Below are positions 20,097 to 33,215 of a stretch of 64,000 nucleotides of DNA, piece by piece. Made by a program: the position numbers and the translations under genes. Numbering within the stretch: position 1 is the first letter of the stretch; each line of letters opens with the position of its first letter. The stretch spans positions 45,590,772 to 45,654,771 of the forward strand of contig CM055314.2 of the NCBI GenBank assembly GCA_029255685.2, read 5' to 3'. Origin of the DNA: Silene conica. Taxonomy: Eukaryota; Streptophyta; Magnoliopsida; Caryophyllales; Caryophyllaceae. A model generated the notes under the pieces. The model did no database searches. It was given only the letters and a program-made list of their open reading frames with translations, and was not told where the DNA came from.

Positions 20097-22343
20097 CGGT
20101 GTAGCCGAATCAACCCTTATTGATATAATTTGGTGGATTAACCTTTTAATCGGTTCTACCTTAGAACTCTCGGTCGACAATTTTCTAAAAATTGTCTTTA
20201 GCCCGAACTTATTGCAACTACGGTTACGAATACCTTCGTTGAGATCGACCAAATTTCAAGGTGTAATCTTATTACCCCACTTACCCAACGTAACAATTTT
20301 AGTACCCCGGTGTAGCCGAGCCTACATTCTTGTGAAGAAGGGATTCATTGGTCTATACTTTTTGGTAAGGCTAAGTCTCAATATTCATTTGTAAGAGATC
20401 TAGTCAAAATTATTATCTATCTCCGTTTAAGTGAACTAAGTCGGTGAATTATCGATAGAATAATGGACTAGGTCGACTAAATCGAATAAAAAATGCATGA
20501 CTTGATATGACGATTTGGCTATGCATGCAAACTATAAAGCAAAATAAAAGCATAAAATAATAAACCCTAGTATGGCCTTTCCTAGAAAAGAAATAATAAA
20601 AGTACAAATTCGGAAACCAACTCCTTTGGTCCCTTGAACTTCACGAGGCACGCTTCCCAAGGTAAACACCGTCTTGGTCGGAACTCCTTCCCGAATGGCA
20701 TCGTCTTCCAGGCTCTCCGGAATATAAAAAAATTACAACTTTTCTAATCTACTTTATACATTATAAAATAGAAAACAATAAATAAAGTGATACGAGATCA
20801 CATTAATTACATCCGAATCGATAATCCCTTATTACATTACGGGAAATATCGATTAAAACTAAGACCATACTAAGTAAATTACATAATCCAAAATTACGTA
20901 AATAAAATTATGACAATCATAATAAAATATGCAATGCTTATGTATATGAACTAACATGCAAGCCCTAAGCCAAATCGTCCTATTGATTATCATTAAAAAT
21001 TAGTTATCGTATAACTCGGTTTTATGGAATTGCGTGATTTTCACGTTTAAAATCATTTGGCATCACGTGAATCGATATTCACGTTAAAGTTAATCATCCT
21101 ACCTCATTTAGGTTTCAAAATTTAGTCTTACTCAAATTTTGACTAACTTATTTTCAAATATTGTTCGTATTTTAATCGGTTTTACGGGAAAAGTAATATA
21201 AAATTCTAAAAGAGTCATAAAATTTCGAAAAATTCAAAATTCAAATTTTGAATATTCTGGAATATTCTTGAAATTTCAGAACTTTAAAAATATTAGTATT
21301 AAAAAAATTATTAATTTATTTCATAAATAAAGCATATAACACGCATTTTTAAGCCGTAAATTCAAATTTTACTTTAAAAGCATGTAATAAAATACTAATA
21401 TTACTTTTACATATTACAAAACACTTAGGGAACTGATATGGACAGAAAATTTCAGCTAATACACTGCCCAAGGACTGAAAAGCAATTTATGACTTTTTAT
21501 AAATCAATTTTTAACTTTAACAATTAACAATTAAAAATTAAATATGCTGAAACTTTTGGCTCCCAAGAAAAATATGGTTATCAACATATCAAATATGACT
21601 TACATGGGTTAAATTTTTCGGCCATTTTAACAACTACTGCTATTTTTAACGATTTACGTCATATATCGTACAATTTTAACCATTAAAATTATTTCACAAG
21701 CATAAAATCAAATAAAAATCTTGAAATTTTTATACATGCTGGAAATAATATATATGACATCGTGTGAAATTTTTATGGCCAAATTCCAAATTAAACTATT
21801 AAAGTCGAAATAATGTCACTTTTATCCGATTTTTACATTAAAAATCAATAAACATGTAATATATGAGATAAATTTCTGGAAAGTATATATTTCAAATATT
21901 TCATGTGACATACTCAAAAATTTTTATAGTAAAATTCGAAATATAACTATATAAACACATTTTTATTCATTTTATGACATTTTAACATTTAAAATTCATA
22001 AACCATGTATTTTAACTCCATAATTTACGAAAATTCATATTCATATCATAGGAAATACATGTGAAAACATACTGAAAAATCTCGGCCAGAAGTTTATTTT
22101 AACTATTTTTCCCAAAAATAAACATTTTTAACCATTAAAAATAATAAAAACCGAAAATAAAATATCTATGAACAATATATATGCAAAATATATTCCAAAT
22201 ATCCTAAAATACATTTAGAATCAGTAGGTATTCATGCATAATAATTTCGGCCATATCATATACGAACTAAAATTTCAATTTTATTTTTGTTATCTTAATA
22301 ACTTCGTAAAAATGTAAACGAAAAGCATGCAAACAACCGATTT
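20097..22343 (-). other. C2 leader, primer-site-proximal part
   Basis: This continues the C2 leader beyond C3. It matches the C5 leader (58640-60608) along its length, including the block ATGAATCCCTTCTTC on the minus strand (20334-20348). It is very AT-rich toward the primer site and has no credible coding frame. Confidence 0.8.
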
Positions 22344-22355
22344 GCTATGATACCA
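22344..22355 (-). other. Primer binding site of C2
   Basis: The minus strand reads TGGTATCATAGC, a one-base variant of the initiator-methionine tRNA site, two bases inside the 5' LTR. Confidence 0.85.
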
Positions 22356-22357
22356 GT

Positions 22358-23629
22358 TGTTAGGTTTAAATATCTCAAAACCTAATATTTTAGTCATACT
22401 AATATGAATTTACTAATTAACATTTTAATTAGTTATTACAAGATCTTATGCATGCTAAATAATATGCGGAAATAACATGATTGAACCCTTACATTCGGTC
22501 CAAACATATGCTAGGATGATCCTCCAACCAAGTAACCAAGATAAATTACCTCCTTTGTGATGCACCCAAGACAATCCCTTAAAACCGAAACTAACACTAG
22601 CTAGGTGAAACAATCGTTTTCCTTAAGTAATATTCTAATCTCTTATTAGAATAAATAATATAAGAATACTACAACTAATGTGGTATTGATAATATAATCT
22701 TATTATATTAATATATGAGATAATATATTTGAGAGGTTTTGGTACTTTTCTCACACTAGAAAAAAACTAAAACTAGCATTAGGAATGAATGATCTTGTGT
22801 ACTAATAACAAGATATATGGTGGTTGATGTTGGGGTGCCGTGAGGCCTTTCATGGGGAAGGGTATGTTAGTTGCTTTCTACATTTCCCATAACCTAGGCG
22901 TGCAAGGCTATAATTAGGATTAAAAGCTACCTTAATTATGATGTTTAAGGGCATTAATTCAAAAATTCAAGGCCCTTAAAACCATCTCCCAAAACGGCAC
23001 CCATAACCCCAAATAGATAATATGGACTTTCATATTATAAAAGTCATATTGTACAATTGTATGTGACATGTGACAAACCATGACATAAAATAAAATTGTA
23101 ATAATTTAAAATATATATTTATGAAATAAATATTATTTATAAATTAATTAAATCATATTTAACAAAATGACTTAGTAATTCGTAATTACTAATTTATAAA
23201 TTGGTCATTTCAATAATCGTCAATACGATTTACAACACTTGTAATATTAATCAACCCGATTCATTCTAATTTCGATATTTCATAAACATCGATTAATGTT
23301 TGACAATTGACACGTTTCAATTTCAAACATAAATCTTACATTAAGATTTAACCTCTGGTTTTTCGATATTCTATTTTAAGGAATCTGATCAACTCGTATC
23401 AATATACACTTGATCAGTTTATCAATTAAGGGAATTGTCCTATAGGTGTGACCTAAAGGGATCAACTGACCACCACCGTCATACGACAGTAATGTCAAAC
23501 TCTAGCTAGCCAATCATTACTGATTAATGTTGGTCAGTTGACTATATAGTTTCGTATCATCCCTTGCGCATTCTCGTCATGAGATTTAATTATGTGATCG
23601 CACTATTGTTGAGGACACATTTCCCAACA
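22358..23629 (-). repeat. 5' LTR of C2
   Basis: A 1272-bp LTR, TGTTAGG to CCCAACA on the plus strand. Arms TCAACTGACCA (23462-23472) and TGGTCAGTTGA (23531-23541) are present. It differs from the 3' LTR at a few per cent of sites, including several small indels. Confidence 0.9.
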
Positions 23630-24035
23630 TTAGTATTTAAGTGAAAATGAATTGAGGACACATGAGACATGATTGGGAAATGTGTCCTCAATAAACTACA
23701 CCACATGAGATATTTTCAATAAAATTGAGACATGATTAATTCATTATACAATGATCCTTTTAAGTGAAAATGAGAATGAATTCATCACACCTATAAACTA
23801 ATGTTGGGAAATGTGTCCTCAACATTAGTATATACCTCATCGTATAATGAATTAATCATGTCTCAATGATGAGAGAGTCGGGAACATCAACTCCTTAGTG
23901 GAACTTTCATGAAGTCCCATGTCCCTCTCGGCTTGGACAAGCATCTTATGCAATTCATGATTGAGACATGATTAATTCATTATACGATGATCCTTTTAAG
24001 TGAAAATGAGAATGAATTCATCACACCTATAAACT
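23630..24035. other. Patchwork of short C2-family pieces
   Basis: About 400 bp made of short segments: LTR ends (GGGAAATGTGTCCTCA occurs twice), two gag pieces in changed order (about 23870-23960), and a roughly 46-bp piece present twice (near 23754 and 23990). This looks like filler DNA from break repair between copies of the family. Confidence 0.65.
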
Positions 24036-25531
24036 TTTCAAACATTCACAAACATTGGTGCTGTCGAAAATTGCTATCCTTATATAAATATAGGTTATTT
24101 TTAAGAGGATAGAGTGGGAGAAAATATTTCGCCCGCAAACCAATGATATAAATGTAGGATCTTAGAGAAGAATCCTACATGGGATTCTTAAGAAGAACCC
24201 TAAATGAATGGATAGAAGAAACTACGAGAGGACACTAAAGAAACTACGGGAGGACACAAGAGGAAATGTTCCTTATGTTCATTGTTTCAAAGAGAGGATA
24301 AAGGAAACCCCGTATGAAATCGGAAGGAAAACGGTTCCTCAACAAATGAAATATTCAAAATTATAAGATAATAGAGGAGATATCATCTCAGTTCTCTCAA
24401 TGTTAGTATCTATTGTATCGAAAAGTTACTCAATGTTAGTATCTATTGTATCGAAAAGTGATATTAGGAAATATCACAAGAAATGAAGAGTTCAAGTGAT
24501 AACTGATTGACATCAGCTCAAGTGGTAGCAAGAGAATAATATGCAAAGGTTCATTTAAGAAATGATAAATCAAGTGATGTTGATTTTAGTGGGAGCAATA
24601 TTCATAAGAGAAATGAACGTACCATTTAGAGAGAATGGTGATTCTTTAAAGTGTAAAGAATAAGAAGTTCTTAATTCTAGATGAACAAAATACCTAATAT
24701 CATAGGATGATGGAGCTTCACGGGAAGGTTTATTATATTGATAATAAAAGGTCGCCCATCAGAAATCAAAATGGTTGGATACATTATTCATATTGATGAA
24801 TAAAAGCCTTGATCAAATAGCCAAGATGATTAATAATAGTTGGAGTGATGAAATCATAAATAACTACAATATAGATTTCAGTACATAAGTGACTAGGTAC
24901 TTTCGAGTAATTATTTAATCCCTCTAGCTTACCTATACGTCACAAGTTATAAGATAACAGCGGGAGCTTCCCTCAGGAAAGGAAACTCAAAATCTAGAAG
25001 GAGTTCTAGATATGTACTCAAATAAGATCATATTATGCGAAATAATATGAGTTAGAAGGAGACCAAAATTTGTAAGTTTTGGAGTCATACCAATTGATGA
25101 TCGTGCATCAAATGCAATGAAACTGTGTTGACTGTTTTTGCATAACAATGTCATTTGAGTTATGATTAACTCACAATGAAAGATACTTTGTCAAAATTCA
25201 AATGGGTTGTAAGAGACAAATTTGAACCCCATAAAGTGAACTGGATTGACTTTGTATAGCCCCTAGCCGCTTACATGAGGTGACATCTCGAAGTGACTAG
25301 AATGTGAGGCGACTGATGGCAAGATCAAGTGCCATAGAGTCATATGTGATGACTAGTCGATCACACAGACAGACTGCAAGAAACACTCTGTCGGGCAAAG
25401 TGACCGCTAATAGAGTTCAGGAAATTTTATAATAGCCGTATCGTGGCAAGAGCTGCTATAGTATTCTTATGAGTCAATTTTTAGACTAAGGACTACTCTT
25501 CCAAGATAGTACAGTTTTGGGATAACCTTGA
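24036..25531 (+). mobile_element. C4: inverted fragment of a C2-family element
   Basis: This plus-strand copy of the non-coding 3' region of the gag-only family matches the minus strand of C2 (about 8490-10050) and C5. It carries the hairpins at 25263-25355 (CTAGCCGCTT/AAGTGACTAG; ATGGCA/TGCCAT). It stops where the C5 3' LTR begins, and no LTR or gag of its own is recognisable. Fossil fragment. Confidence 0.75.
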
Positions 25532-26542
25532 TGTTAGGTTTAATTATCTCATAACCTAATAATATTAGTCATACTAAATAAATAATATAATTAACATTTT
25601 AATTATGCCTTTTAGATCTTATGCATGCTTATACAAAATGCGGAAATATGATTCGAATTACTTACAATCCGACGAAATCAACACAAGGATGATCATCCTT
25701 AGTATTCAACTAGAACACCTCCTCCAAGATGCACCCAAGACACCCCTTAATAAGAACCGACACTTTGAGTATGCTAGTACAAAAATCGGTTTTCCTTAAC
25801 ACAAATTCTAATCTCTTAATTAGAATTACAATACTAATATTATAACTTATTACTATTAGTATTATTATTATCTCATAATAATTTTAGAGGTTTTAGAATA
25901 GTTTTCTCACTAGAAAATTTTACTCTAATGTTTGAATGAATCCAATAGTGAGTAAGATAACAAGTTCTATTCTGGGTTGCAGTGGTTATGGGGTAGCCAG
26001 CCATAGGGAGCCACAAAAGGGGAGCATCTTCCCTTTTCAATGTACTTTGGGTGGCTTGTAGCTTTAATTCTCAAGGCTACCTATAATCATTACATTAAGA
26101 GTGTATTTAACACTTAAAACAACCCTCAAATAAGCCCCATAAAACCGGCACCTATCCTTAACATGGATACCATTTTATAATTGTCATTTTGTCATTTTGT
26201 CAATTGTGTACATGTGTGACATCTAAAGTGTCACACTTAAAATAAGTAACAATTGATTTTAATTCAAAATGTATATTTATCAAATAAATATCACTTGTAA
26301 AATAAATCATATTTAATTAATTTGACAAGTAATTCGAAATTACTTTTTAATATAAAATGGTTATTATCAATAATCGTCACTACGATTCAGAACCCTTGTG
26401 ATAATATACAACCAGATTCATTCTAATTACGATATTATAAAATATCGTTCAATGTTTGATAATTGACACGTTTCAATTATAAACATAAATCTTACAATAA
26501 GATTTAACCTCTGACTTCTCGATATACGAGTTTAAGGATTAT
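25532..26542 (-). repeat. C5 3' LTR, left segment
   Basis: It starts TGTTAGG and is C2-family. It is interrupted after ATTAT at 26538-26542; the LTR resumes at 42613 with AATAT. Confidence 0.85.
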
Positions 26543-27340
26543 TGTAAAACCCCTCGCGAAAGCGGAAATAAAAAATCATACAAAGTACTAAAAATGCAGC
26601 GGAATTAAAACTTTTTAACATAACTAACATGCGAGGTGAATTAAAAACCGAAAATTGAAACTGATATAAACTGAAATAGATAGGTATAACTGTCTAAGTA
26701 CTGAAAGTAAATATATATACAAACAGCCTGGGATGGTACATCCCCACAGGCACTCAAAACCAACTGTATCAAAAGTCTAGAGTCTAGCTACGAAGTGTGT
26801 AAGTCAAATCGATGATGAGCGGATCATCGCTCGCTAGCTCTCAGCAACCCCTGCCAACCTCCTACATGTACCTACATACATGTAAACATGTACGCCACAA
26901 TCAGTGGGGAGTGACTAGAGTTCTCCTAGCCACCTTTTGTAACTACACGTAACACAGAAATACAAACATAATACTCCAACATATATAAACATGTGAAGCA
27001 TATAATCTCAACAATTGAATCTCATATCATCATGCAATTACTAATGCAAGGCTCTCAACCAACTTCGGAAACCATTTGGAAGGAGAACCGGTTTCCCTGC
27101 CGGTTTCCCGGGCGGGGGGTCTTTCAGTCCAAACTATTTACTAAACCGACTAAAGAGTCATCCAATGCCTTGGATGAACAAAACCATAATCAAAGTCAAA
27201 ATACCATACTCATCAATATCAACATCTATATCTGACTCTGTACCAACTCTAGGGCAAGCAGATAAAACTCAAAAAGTATAAGGTTGAGCGGTCAACTTAA
27301 GACAGAACCCACATACCAAACAATCAGCAAGTATAAAGGT

Positions 27341-27537
27341 TCAGAGGCGACATCTTAACGCATAACGTACTTAGATACAAAATTCACAATCTCAAGCAAG
27401 GACTCAGAGGCGACAACTTAACGCATGGACCTGCTATTCAACAAGACACTAGACTCAGAGGCGACAACTCAACGCATGGACTAGCATCCAAATTCACAAT
27501 CACAAGTAAGGAACTCAGAGGCGACAACTCAACGCAT
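27341..27537. repeat. Hairpin-motif array, copies 1-4
   Basis: Four copies of a 23-base motif (TCAGAGGCGACA, then an AACGCAT end) at 27341, 27404, 27455 and 27515, in variable spacer. The bases just outside each copy differ from copy to copy but are often complementary to each other, best at copy 4 (AGTAAGGAAC and GTTCCCTTACT). Confidence 0.85.
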
Positions 27538-27678
27538 GTTCCCTTACTACAACACAAGACACTAGACTCCTGACTGCCCCGTTGTGCAGTTGCTCTACTC
27601 GTCAGGCTCATAGGCCAGCTTGTAACACACCTATTTATTTAAGAGCGTTTAGCAAGACATTCTCAAATAAAAAGGGTT

Positions 27679-27709
27679 GTTACCATCTCGGAATGTCCGA
27701 GGTAGTAAC
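27679..27709 (-). other. Strong hairpin near the LARD LTR 3' end
   Basis: GTTACCATCTCGG, loop AATGT, CCGAGGTAGTAAC: 13 paired positions with one mismatch and one wobble. It is repeated in the other LTR at 38102-38132. In the sense direction it lies about 60 bp before the primer site, where U5 hairpins sit in retroelements. Confidence 0.7.
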
Positions 27710-29829
27710 TAACAGAGTAAAACAACCCAAGGTACTTTATATAAAAGTGATTAAATTTATACTTTTGATATACAACCACTACGCAAGGAATAAAAAGAAA
27801 TACAACTAATAACAACTAAGTATATATGTGATCTAAATCTAAGTAGGTCCAAGCCATGTCTCTCTCCATGCCCAAGCTCCTAATTCATCTGTCTCTGACA
27901 TGTAGAATCTACTCCCCATTCCGGATCATCGTAGGTGTACATGAATACACTGTCAACCTCGCGGTTGAGTAGGATAACACAATAATTAAAATGCAACAGA
28001 TAAATGATATGCAAATGACATGACATGCTTGAGCTCAATCATAATCTCAATCTCAACCCGAAACACCAATCTCAAACCCGAAACACCATGCCATACCGAA
28101 CCTTCCGGCAGACTATAATCGGTCGTCACCGAACACCAGCTCAATAGCTGATAAAACACCAAGCCTGGTCTGCAGAACCACCCTGGGCTTTATATCAAAT
28201 CAATATCCATTCCGTAACTTTCTCAGTAACCAATGCATATGCCATGCTCATGAATGCAACAATACTCTTAATCTACCATGCTATTAAATAATGAAATGCT
28301 CATGCCAATAATAATAATCAACACTCAATCCAACCAATATCATTCTCATATTGCTCATGCTCAGCATCCATAACACACAATCCAACAACCATTCATAACA
28401 CATCATAGAGTATAGTGCCAGTGTATCCTACCTGGATAACAATGTAGTCCAAAAGTAAGCCAGCAAGTAAACAGAATATTGCCACTTCAAAATCGTCACC
28501 TAACAATATAATATACGTAATCACCAACTAATACAATTATGCAAACTAATTTAATATCTCTAGTATTCAAATTAATTATTTAAATAATATATTACGCCTA
28601 ACGAGACCGTATCAAACACGACAACTTTAATTAATAAACGAACATAGAAAATATACTCGAACTATTGATAATCGTCACATTCTTGTATAACAAAATCCAC
28701 TTAGCAATTTAATAGATAAATACCATGAACAAAGTTACTAATAATAATATGTCGATACTAACAATATTATAACAATAAACGATAATAACAATATTAAAAA
28801 CAATACTAACAATATTAGTAGTATTAGTATTAGTCACATAATAATAATTGTAACAATGAAATGCTAATAACAATACTAACAATAATAAAAATAACAAGAA
28901 CAATATATAAGAAAACAACAACTCATAGTACCACTAACTAATATTAATAATAGTAATAATGATGATAATAATAATAATATAATAATAATGATAATCATAC
29001 GGACATGGCAACATTAATAAGACTAATATAATAGTAATAATAATCATATGCACGTAACAACCCACAACCCAAGCAGCAAAAGCGCGGACAACGTATTTGG
29101 TACAACTATTTTCTCGACACCAGCACCACCAGCCCGGTACCTCACAACAAGTACCAACTGTCCTAAACTCGACTACAAATTAGCGACTACCAATTCCATG
29201 CCTTGGACACCACCATAGGCCGCCACAACAACCACCATAACAACCGTAAACAACCTCCACTCACACGGTTCACTCTGTTTTCCATTAAATCGTATGTACA
29301 CCCCTTCCGTCTCTCGCATTTTCACTCACCACTATGCCCCCATACCACCCCTAGCCACCACCGTGGTCACCACTGACCCATGGTGGTTCTATGGGTGGTA
29401 CCCGTGTGTTCTCGTTCACCCATGAAACAACACAAAACCAACCTAAAAACCGTTGCTAAACACGCACATATATCCCCTATTTCCCGTCGCCGCTGCAAAC
29501 TATCGATACAAGGTGATGCGTATTTGGGGTGATAATCAATAAAGATATTCAACAAAAATACGGATGTTGCAGCGGAATAAAAATTCTAATAAAATATTAC
29601 AATCTTGAACGAAATAAGAACGAAAAAGTAACCAAGAAAGTTGAAAGAATGAACGATTGATGGTGACCGACGGTGGTGACGTGGCCTGGTGGTCGACGTG
29701 GTGGTCAACGGCGGACGGTGATGTTATTCTTGGTGTTTCTTTGATGTTCTTGATGAATCTTGATGACGTAATAAGGGCCGGCACTTAATACTTGAAAGAT
29801 TTGTGAAACGATTTGATGAATGATTTATG

Positions 29830-31092
29830 TGTTAGGTTTAACTAGTTGCTCATAAACTAATTTAGTCAAACTAACAAAACCTTTTTAATTAACTTTTAAT
29901 TAACATGTTAATAAACTCGTTTATTAGATCTTATGCATGCTAAAATTGCGGAATAGAGGAGAAAATAAACCCTTACACACGGTCCAAGAATGTGCTAGGA
30001 TGATCCTCCGAGTACCCAAAATAGAATACCTCCTCCGGATGCACCAAGACAAGCCCTAATGAACCGAAACTTTGTATGCTAGACTAGGAATCGGTTTTTC
30101 CTTAAACTTATTCTAATCACTCTTATTAGAATAATATTTGAATACTACTCTTAGTATAAGTTATTATCTTATAATATGTATTTTAGAGGTAGAAAATTTT
30201 CTCTCTTCTTGTGTAGAATTTCGGCTAGGGCAACCACAACAACAAGAAGTGGTGAATGAATATGATGTATCTTTATATATCAAGCATGCTTATTAAGATA
30301 ATCAATTAACTATAAGCATGGTATATGGGGAAGGGGTTGCCGGTTTTGGGATGCCACAAAAGGGGAACACATTCACTTCTCAAGACACTAGGGAAGCATC
30401 TAGGTTAGTGTTCTCAAGGTGGTCTTTTAATGATTGTGTTTTGTACATTAAACCCACACAACCAACCCCACTTAACCGGCCCCTTTAATCCTTAAAAAGG
30501 ATTTCATTTTACAACTTTGTAAAATGTATAATTTATACAAAGTGTGACATCCTATATGTCATATAATATGTTTTAGTACATTTAAAACATATAAATATTT
30601 ATCATATAAATATTATACATAAATAAATCATATTTATTAATTAATAAGTAATTCGAAATTACAAACGTAAAATGATCATTTATCGTCAATACGATTTACA
30701 ACCTTTGTATTAATTTCAACCCAATTCATTCTAATTACGATATCTTAAAATATCGTTTAATGTTTAACAATTGACACGTTTCAATTTTAAACAAAAATCT
30801 TACATTAAGATTTAACCTCTAATTTCTCGATATACGAGTTTAAGGAATATGATCAAATCGTATCAATATACATTTGATCACTTTATCAATTAAGGGAATT
30901 GTCCTAAAGGTGTGACCTAAAGGGATCAACTGACCACCACCGTCATACGACAGTAATGTCAAACTCTAGCTAGCCAATCATTACCGATTAATGTTGGTCA
31001 GTTGACTAATAATTCGTATCATCCCTTGCGCATTCTTGTTATGAGATTTAATTACGTGATCGCACTTATTGTTGAGGACACATTTCCCAACA
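29830..31092 (-). repeat. Solo LTR of the C2 family
   Basis: A 1263-bp solo LTR, TGTTAGG to CCCAACA, flanked by TTATG (29825-29829 and 31093-31097). The undisturbed site is seen in the partner LTR near 33525. Arms TCAACTGACCA (30926-30936) and TGGTCAGTTGA (30995-31005) are intact. This is the deepest level of the nest. Confidence 0.93.
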
Positions 31093-31787
31093 TTATGTAT
31101 GTCGATGGATAGGATAATTGATCAAACTCACACAAATATTCTCTCAATTATTTTGAAGCTCACACAGATACTTCGGGTTTTAAAGCTCACACAGATACTT
31201 TAGGGTTTTTTTTTAAGATAAACTTAACAAGAAAATTTGTTTATAATTTGATAATTGAATGCATAAAAATTGTATATGGCTGCCCTATTTATAGGGTGTA
31301 TGGCCGAAAATCCTATTCTAATTAAGGTAGGAATACCTTAATTATTACTAGCTAGAAAACCCTAATCCTACTTAAGTTCAAACATCTAGTTTGACTAGGA
31401 TTAAGACTCCTATTCCTAAACTAACTATGAATCCTAAAACTAGTAGGACTCCTTATTCTATTAGGATTGTGAATCCTACACACACTAGAAAACCTAATCC
31501 TATTAGGATTATAAATCCTACAATAATTAGGATTCCTACGAATCCTATCACAACTAGGATTCCTATTTAAATTAGGATTTCCTATTTGTACTAGGACTCT
31601 TACAAAGACTCCTATTTGGACTATAAAACATATTAGTCCTTATTTTAAAGATAACATAAAATAAAACTAACTACTATTAGGACCGTGTGGAATCACACGT
31701 CCTAGGTCTATTTTTGGACGGACTTCTGACTAATTCCGTTCCATGCTATCTTGAACACTGTATTCGACCCAAAATCGAACTCGTATG

Positions 31788-33149
31788 TTAGAGACCTTTT
31801 ATTTTGGTTAAGAAGTAGTTCATAGGAGGATGCACCCGCATCACACTCTCTTTCTTTTGGAAATTTGGCCTCAAATTTCCGTGTATGCTACCACCTGGAT
31901 CAAAAACACATCTTCCAAGTTGAATCATCCTTGTAATAACAGGCCTAAGTATAGTTGTAGATTGAAAATGAACCTCTTGAATTCTATCCCACCTTGGCTT
32001 ATACTTCGTCTCTGTCATATCCCTCTTCCTAACCCAAGCTCCTTGCACCAATAGCTTATGAAGGGCTGGTTTTATAGTTGTCATAGTAACGCCACTCCTA
32101 AGTATCATAGGATTGGATGTAACCATGTCCTTCCTAAAGCACATAGAATTTATACTTACCATGGAATTAGGACTCCAATCAAGAATCCTTTCGCCACTCC
32201 TTGCCTCTCGCATGATCCTAGTGTGTTCAAAATAGTCTGTTTGAGACGCACCAATAGAAACCTTACCGTACCATAGCTCTTTCTTGTAAAGTTCTAGACT
32301 TAACAAAATTAGAACTTGATTTTTAACTAACATTCCCTTATCCCTCCAAGGTAAGCTATAAGACTTCCATCTTCCTTTAGGCCACAATGATAGTTCCTGA
32401 ACATGGTCAGATTTCAACCCCTCACAACATGGATTATCTTTCACGCACAATTGTTTTAGGATTTTATGATTGTTTGACGATTGACTCCTTGGTTCTCTGA
32501 ACGAAACGAATTGGGGGTTTCTGTTTGTAAAGATGATTGATCTTAGGGTATTCGGATGGTTTGGTCGTACCATTGATGTTAGCGTGAATACTCGTAAGGA
32601 TGTAGGTATGTTGGTGAACGAATAGTATGAGCATGGATGTAAGTTCGTGGATGGACCTACAAAACCCTCTTGCTCACTTAGAATCATGTCCTTCCCCAAA
32701 CCTCCTTGATCCTCTCCCTCGTCCTCCTTACTAGCAACGCAAGCCTCCACATCCTCCTCCATGAACGGTCCTATTGGAAGTTGTATACCACTAGTCACCG
32801 TTTCTGATTGGTCACGGTTATTTCCCCTTGAATCATCATAAGTAGTGAACCCAGCTTCTTTTATTTTATTACTCAGATTCGGACCGCTTTCTGAACAATC
32901 TCCCTTGACAAGATTAGATACAATCTCTTCTTGCTCTTCTATATACGACTCCTCTTGCTCCTTGTGAATGGTACCAACTGGTCCCTTCTTCTTTTTTCGT
33001 TTTTGTGCTTCAGTATATTGAGTCCATTCACGATCCCAATTATCGACCTTGGCTAAAAATCGATCGAACGCACTCTCCAATTCCTGGAACCATAATGAAC
33101 GATCATGTCTCTTCTTCTCTAGCGAGCGTTTGGGTTTGTTCAAACCCAT
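31788..33149 (-). CDS. 453-residue protein of unknown function in the small LTR element
   Basis: A single open frame begins 51 bases after the primer site (MGLNKPKRSLEKKRHDRSLW) and ends inside the 3' LTR, crossing the purine tract. The N-terminal 60 residues are basic and probably helical (FQELESAFDRFLAKVDNWD, then K-R-K-K-K-K). About 60-150 is acidic and low in complexity (EEQEEIVSN, ASKEDEGEDQ). The rest is mixed, with no motif I know: no zinc knuckle, protease DTG, YxDD or integrase signature. It could be the joined ends of a longer lost polyprotein, a diverged Gag-like protein or a captured host fragment. Its position and length suggest it once was expressed; its function is unknown. Confidence 0.55.
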   Translation of the reverse strand: MGLNKPKRSLEKKRHDRSLWFQELESAFDRFLAKVDNWDREWTQYTEAQKRKKKKGPVGTIHKEQEESYIEEQEEIVSNLVKGDCSESGPNLSNKIKEAGFTTYDDSRGNNRDQSETVTSGIQLPIGPFMEEDVEACVASKEDEGEDQGGLGKDMILSEQEGFVGPSTNLHPCSYYSFTNIPTSLRVFTLTSMVRPNHPNTLRSIIFTNRNPQFVSFREPRSQSSNNHKILKQLCVKDNPCCEGLKSDHVQELSLWPKGRWKSYSLPWRDKGMLVKNQVLILLSLELYKKELWYGKVSIGASQTDYFEHTRIMREARSGERILDWSPNSMVSINSMCFRKDMVTSNPMILRSGVTMTTIKPALHKLLVQGAWVRKRDMTETKYKPRWDRIQEVHFQSTTILRPVITRMIQLGRCVFDPGGSIHGNLRPNFQKKESVMRVHPPMNYFLTKIKGL

Positions 33150-33215
33150 GGTTAAAATCTCCCCAAGACTGACCTATTAAGAAATAAATCAAGAGCCGAA
33201 GCTCTGATACCAATT

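Larger units (their letters stand above)
6878..23629 (-). mobile_element. C2: gag-only Copia-type LTR element, split by C3
   Basis: On the minus strand: 5' LTR 23629-22358, primer site, leader (22343-20097 continued at 11691-11531), gag (11530-10700), about 2.5 kb without a recognised coding frame, purine tract, and 3' LTR (8151-6878). C3 sits inside the leader with its own CGGTG duplication. Without C3 the element is about 8.35 kb. Protease, integrase, RT and RNase H are not recognisable, so it would need enzymes from another element. The LTRs differ at a few per cent of sites by eye. The flanks (TGGGC and TTAGT) do not match, so at least one outer edge is rearranged. It is a fossil, and similar gag-only copies occur at C5. 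Confidence 0.85.

Noticed and set aside
28709-28921. Hydrophobic-looking small frame in the LARD LTR
   Set aside because: It lies in an AAT/ATA-rich stretch that gives leucine, isoleucine and tyrosine runs by composition. The partner LTR does not keep it.
29367-29555. Short frame repeated near 39732-39914, considered as a host gene fragment
   Set aside because: Both copies are the same LARD LTR segment. There are no domain features, and the frame differs between the two.
31788-33149. Reading the 453-codon frame as a host gene interrupted by repeats
   Set aside because: It lies exactly between primer site and purine tract of an LTR element and ends within the LTR. It is therefore treated as element-borne, though capture from the host remains possible.
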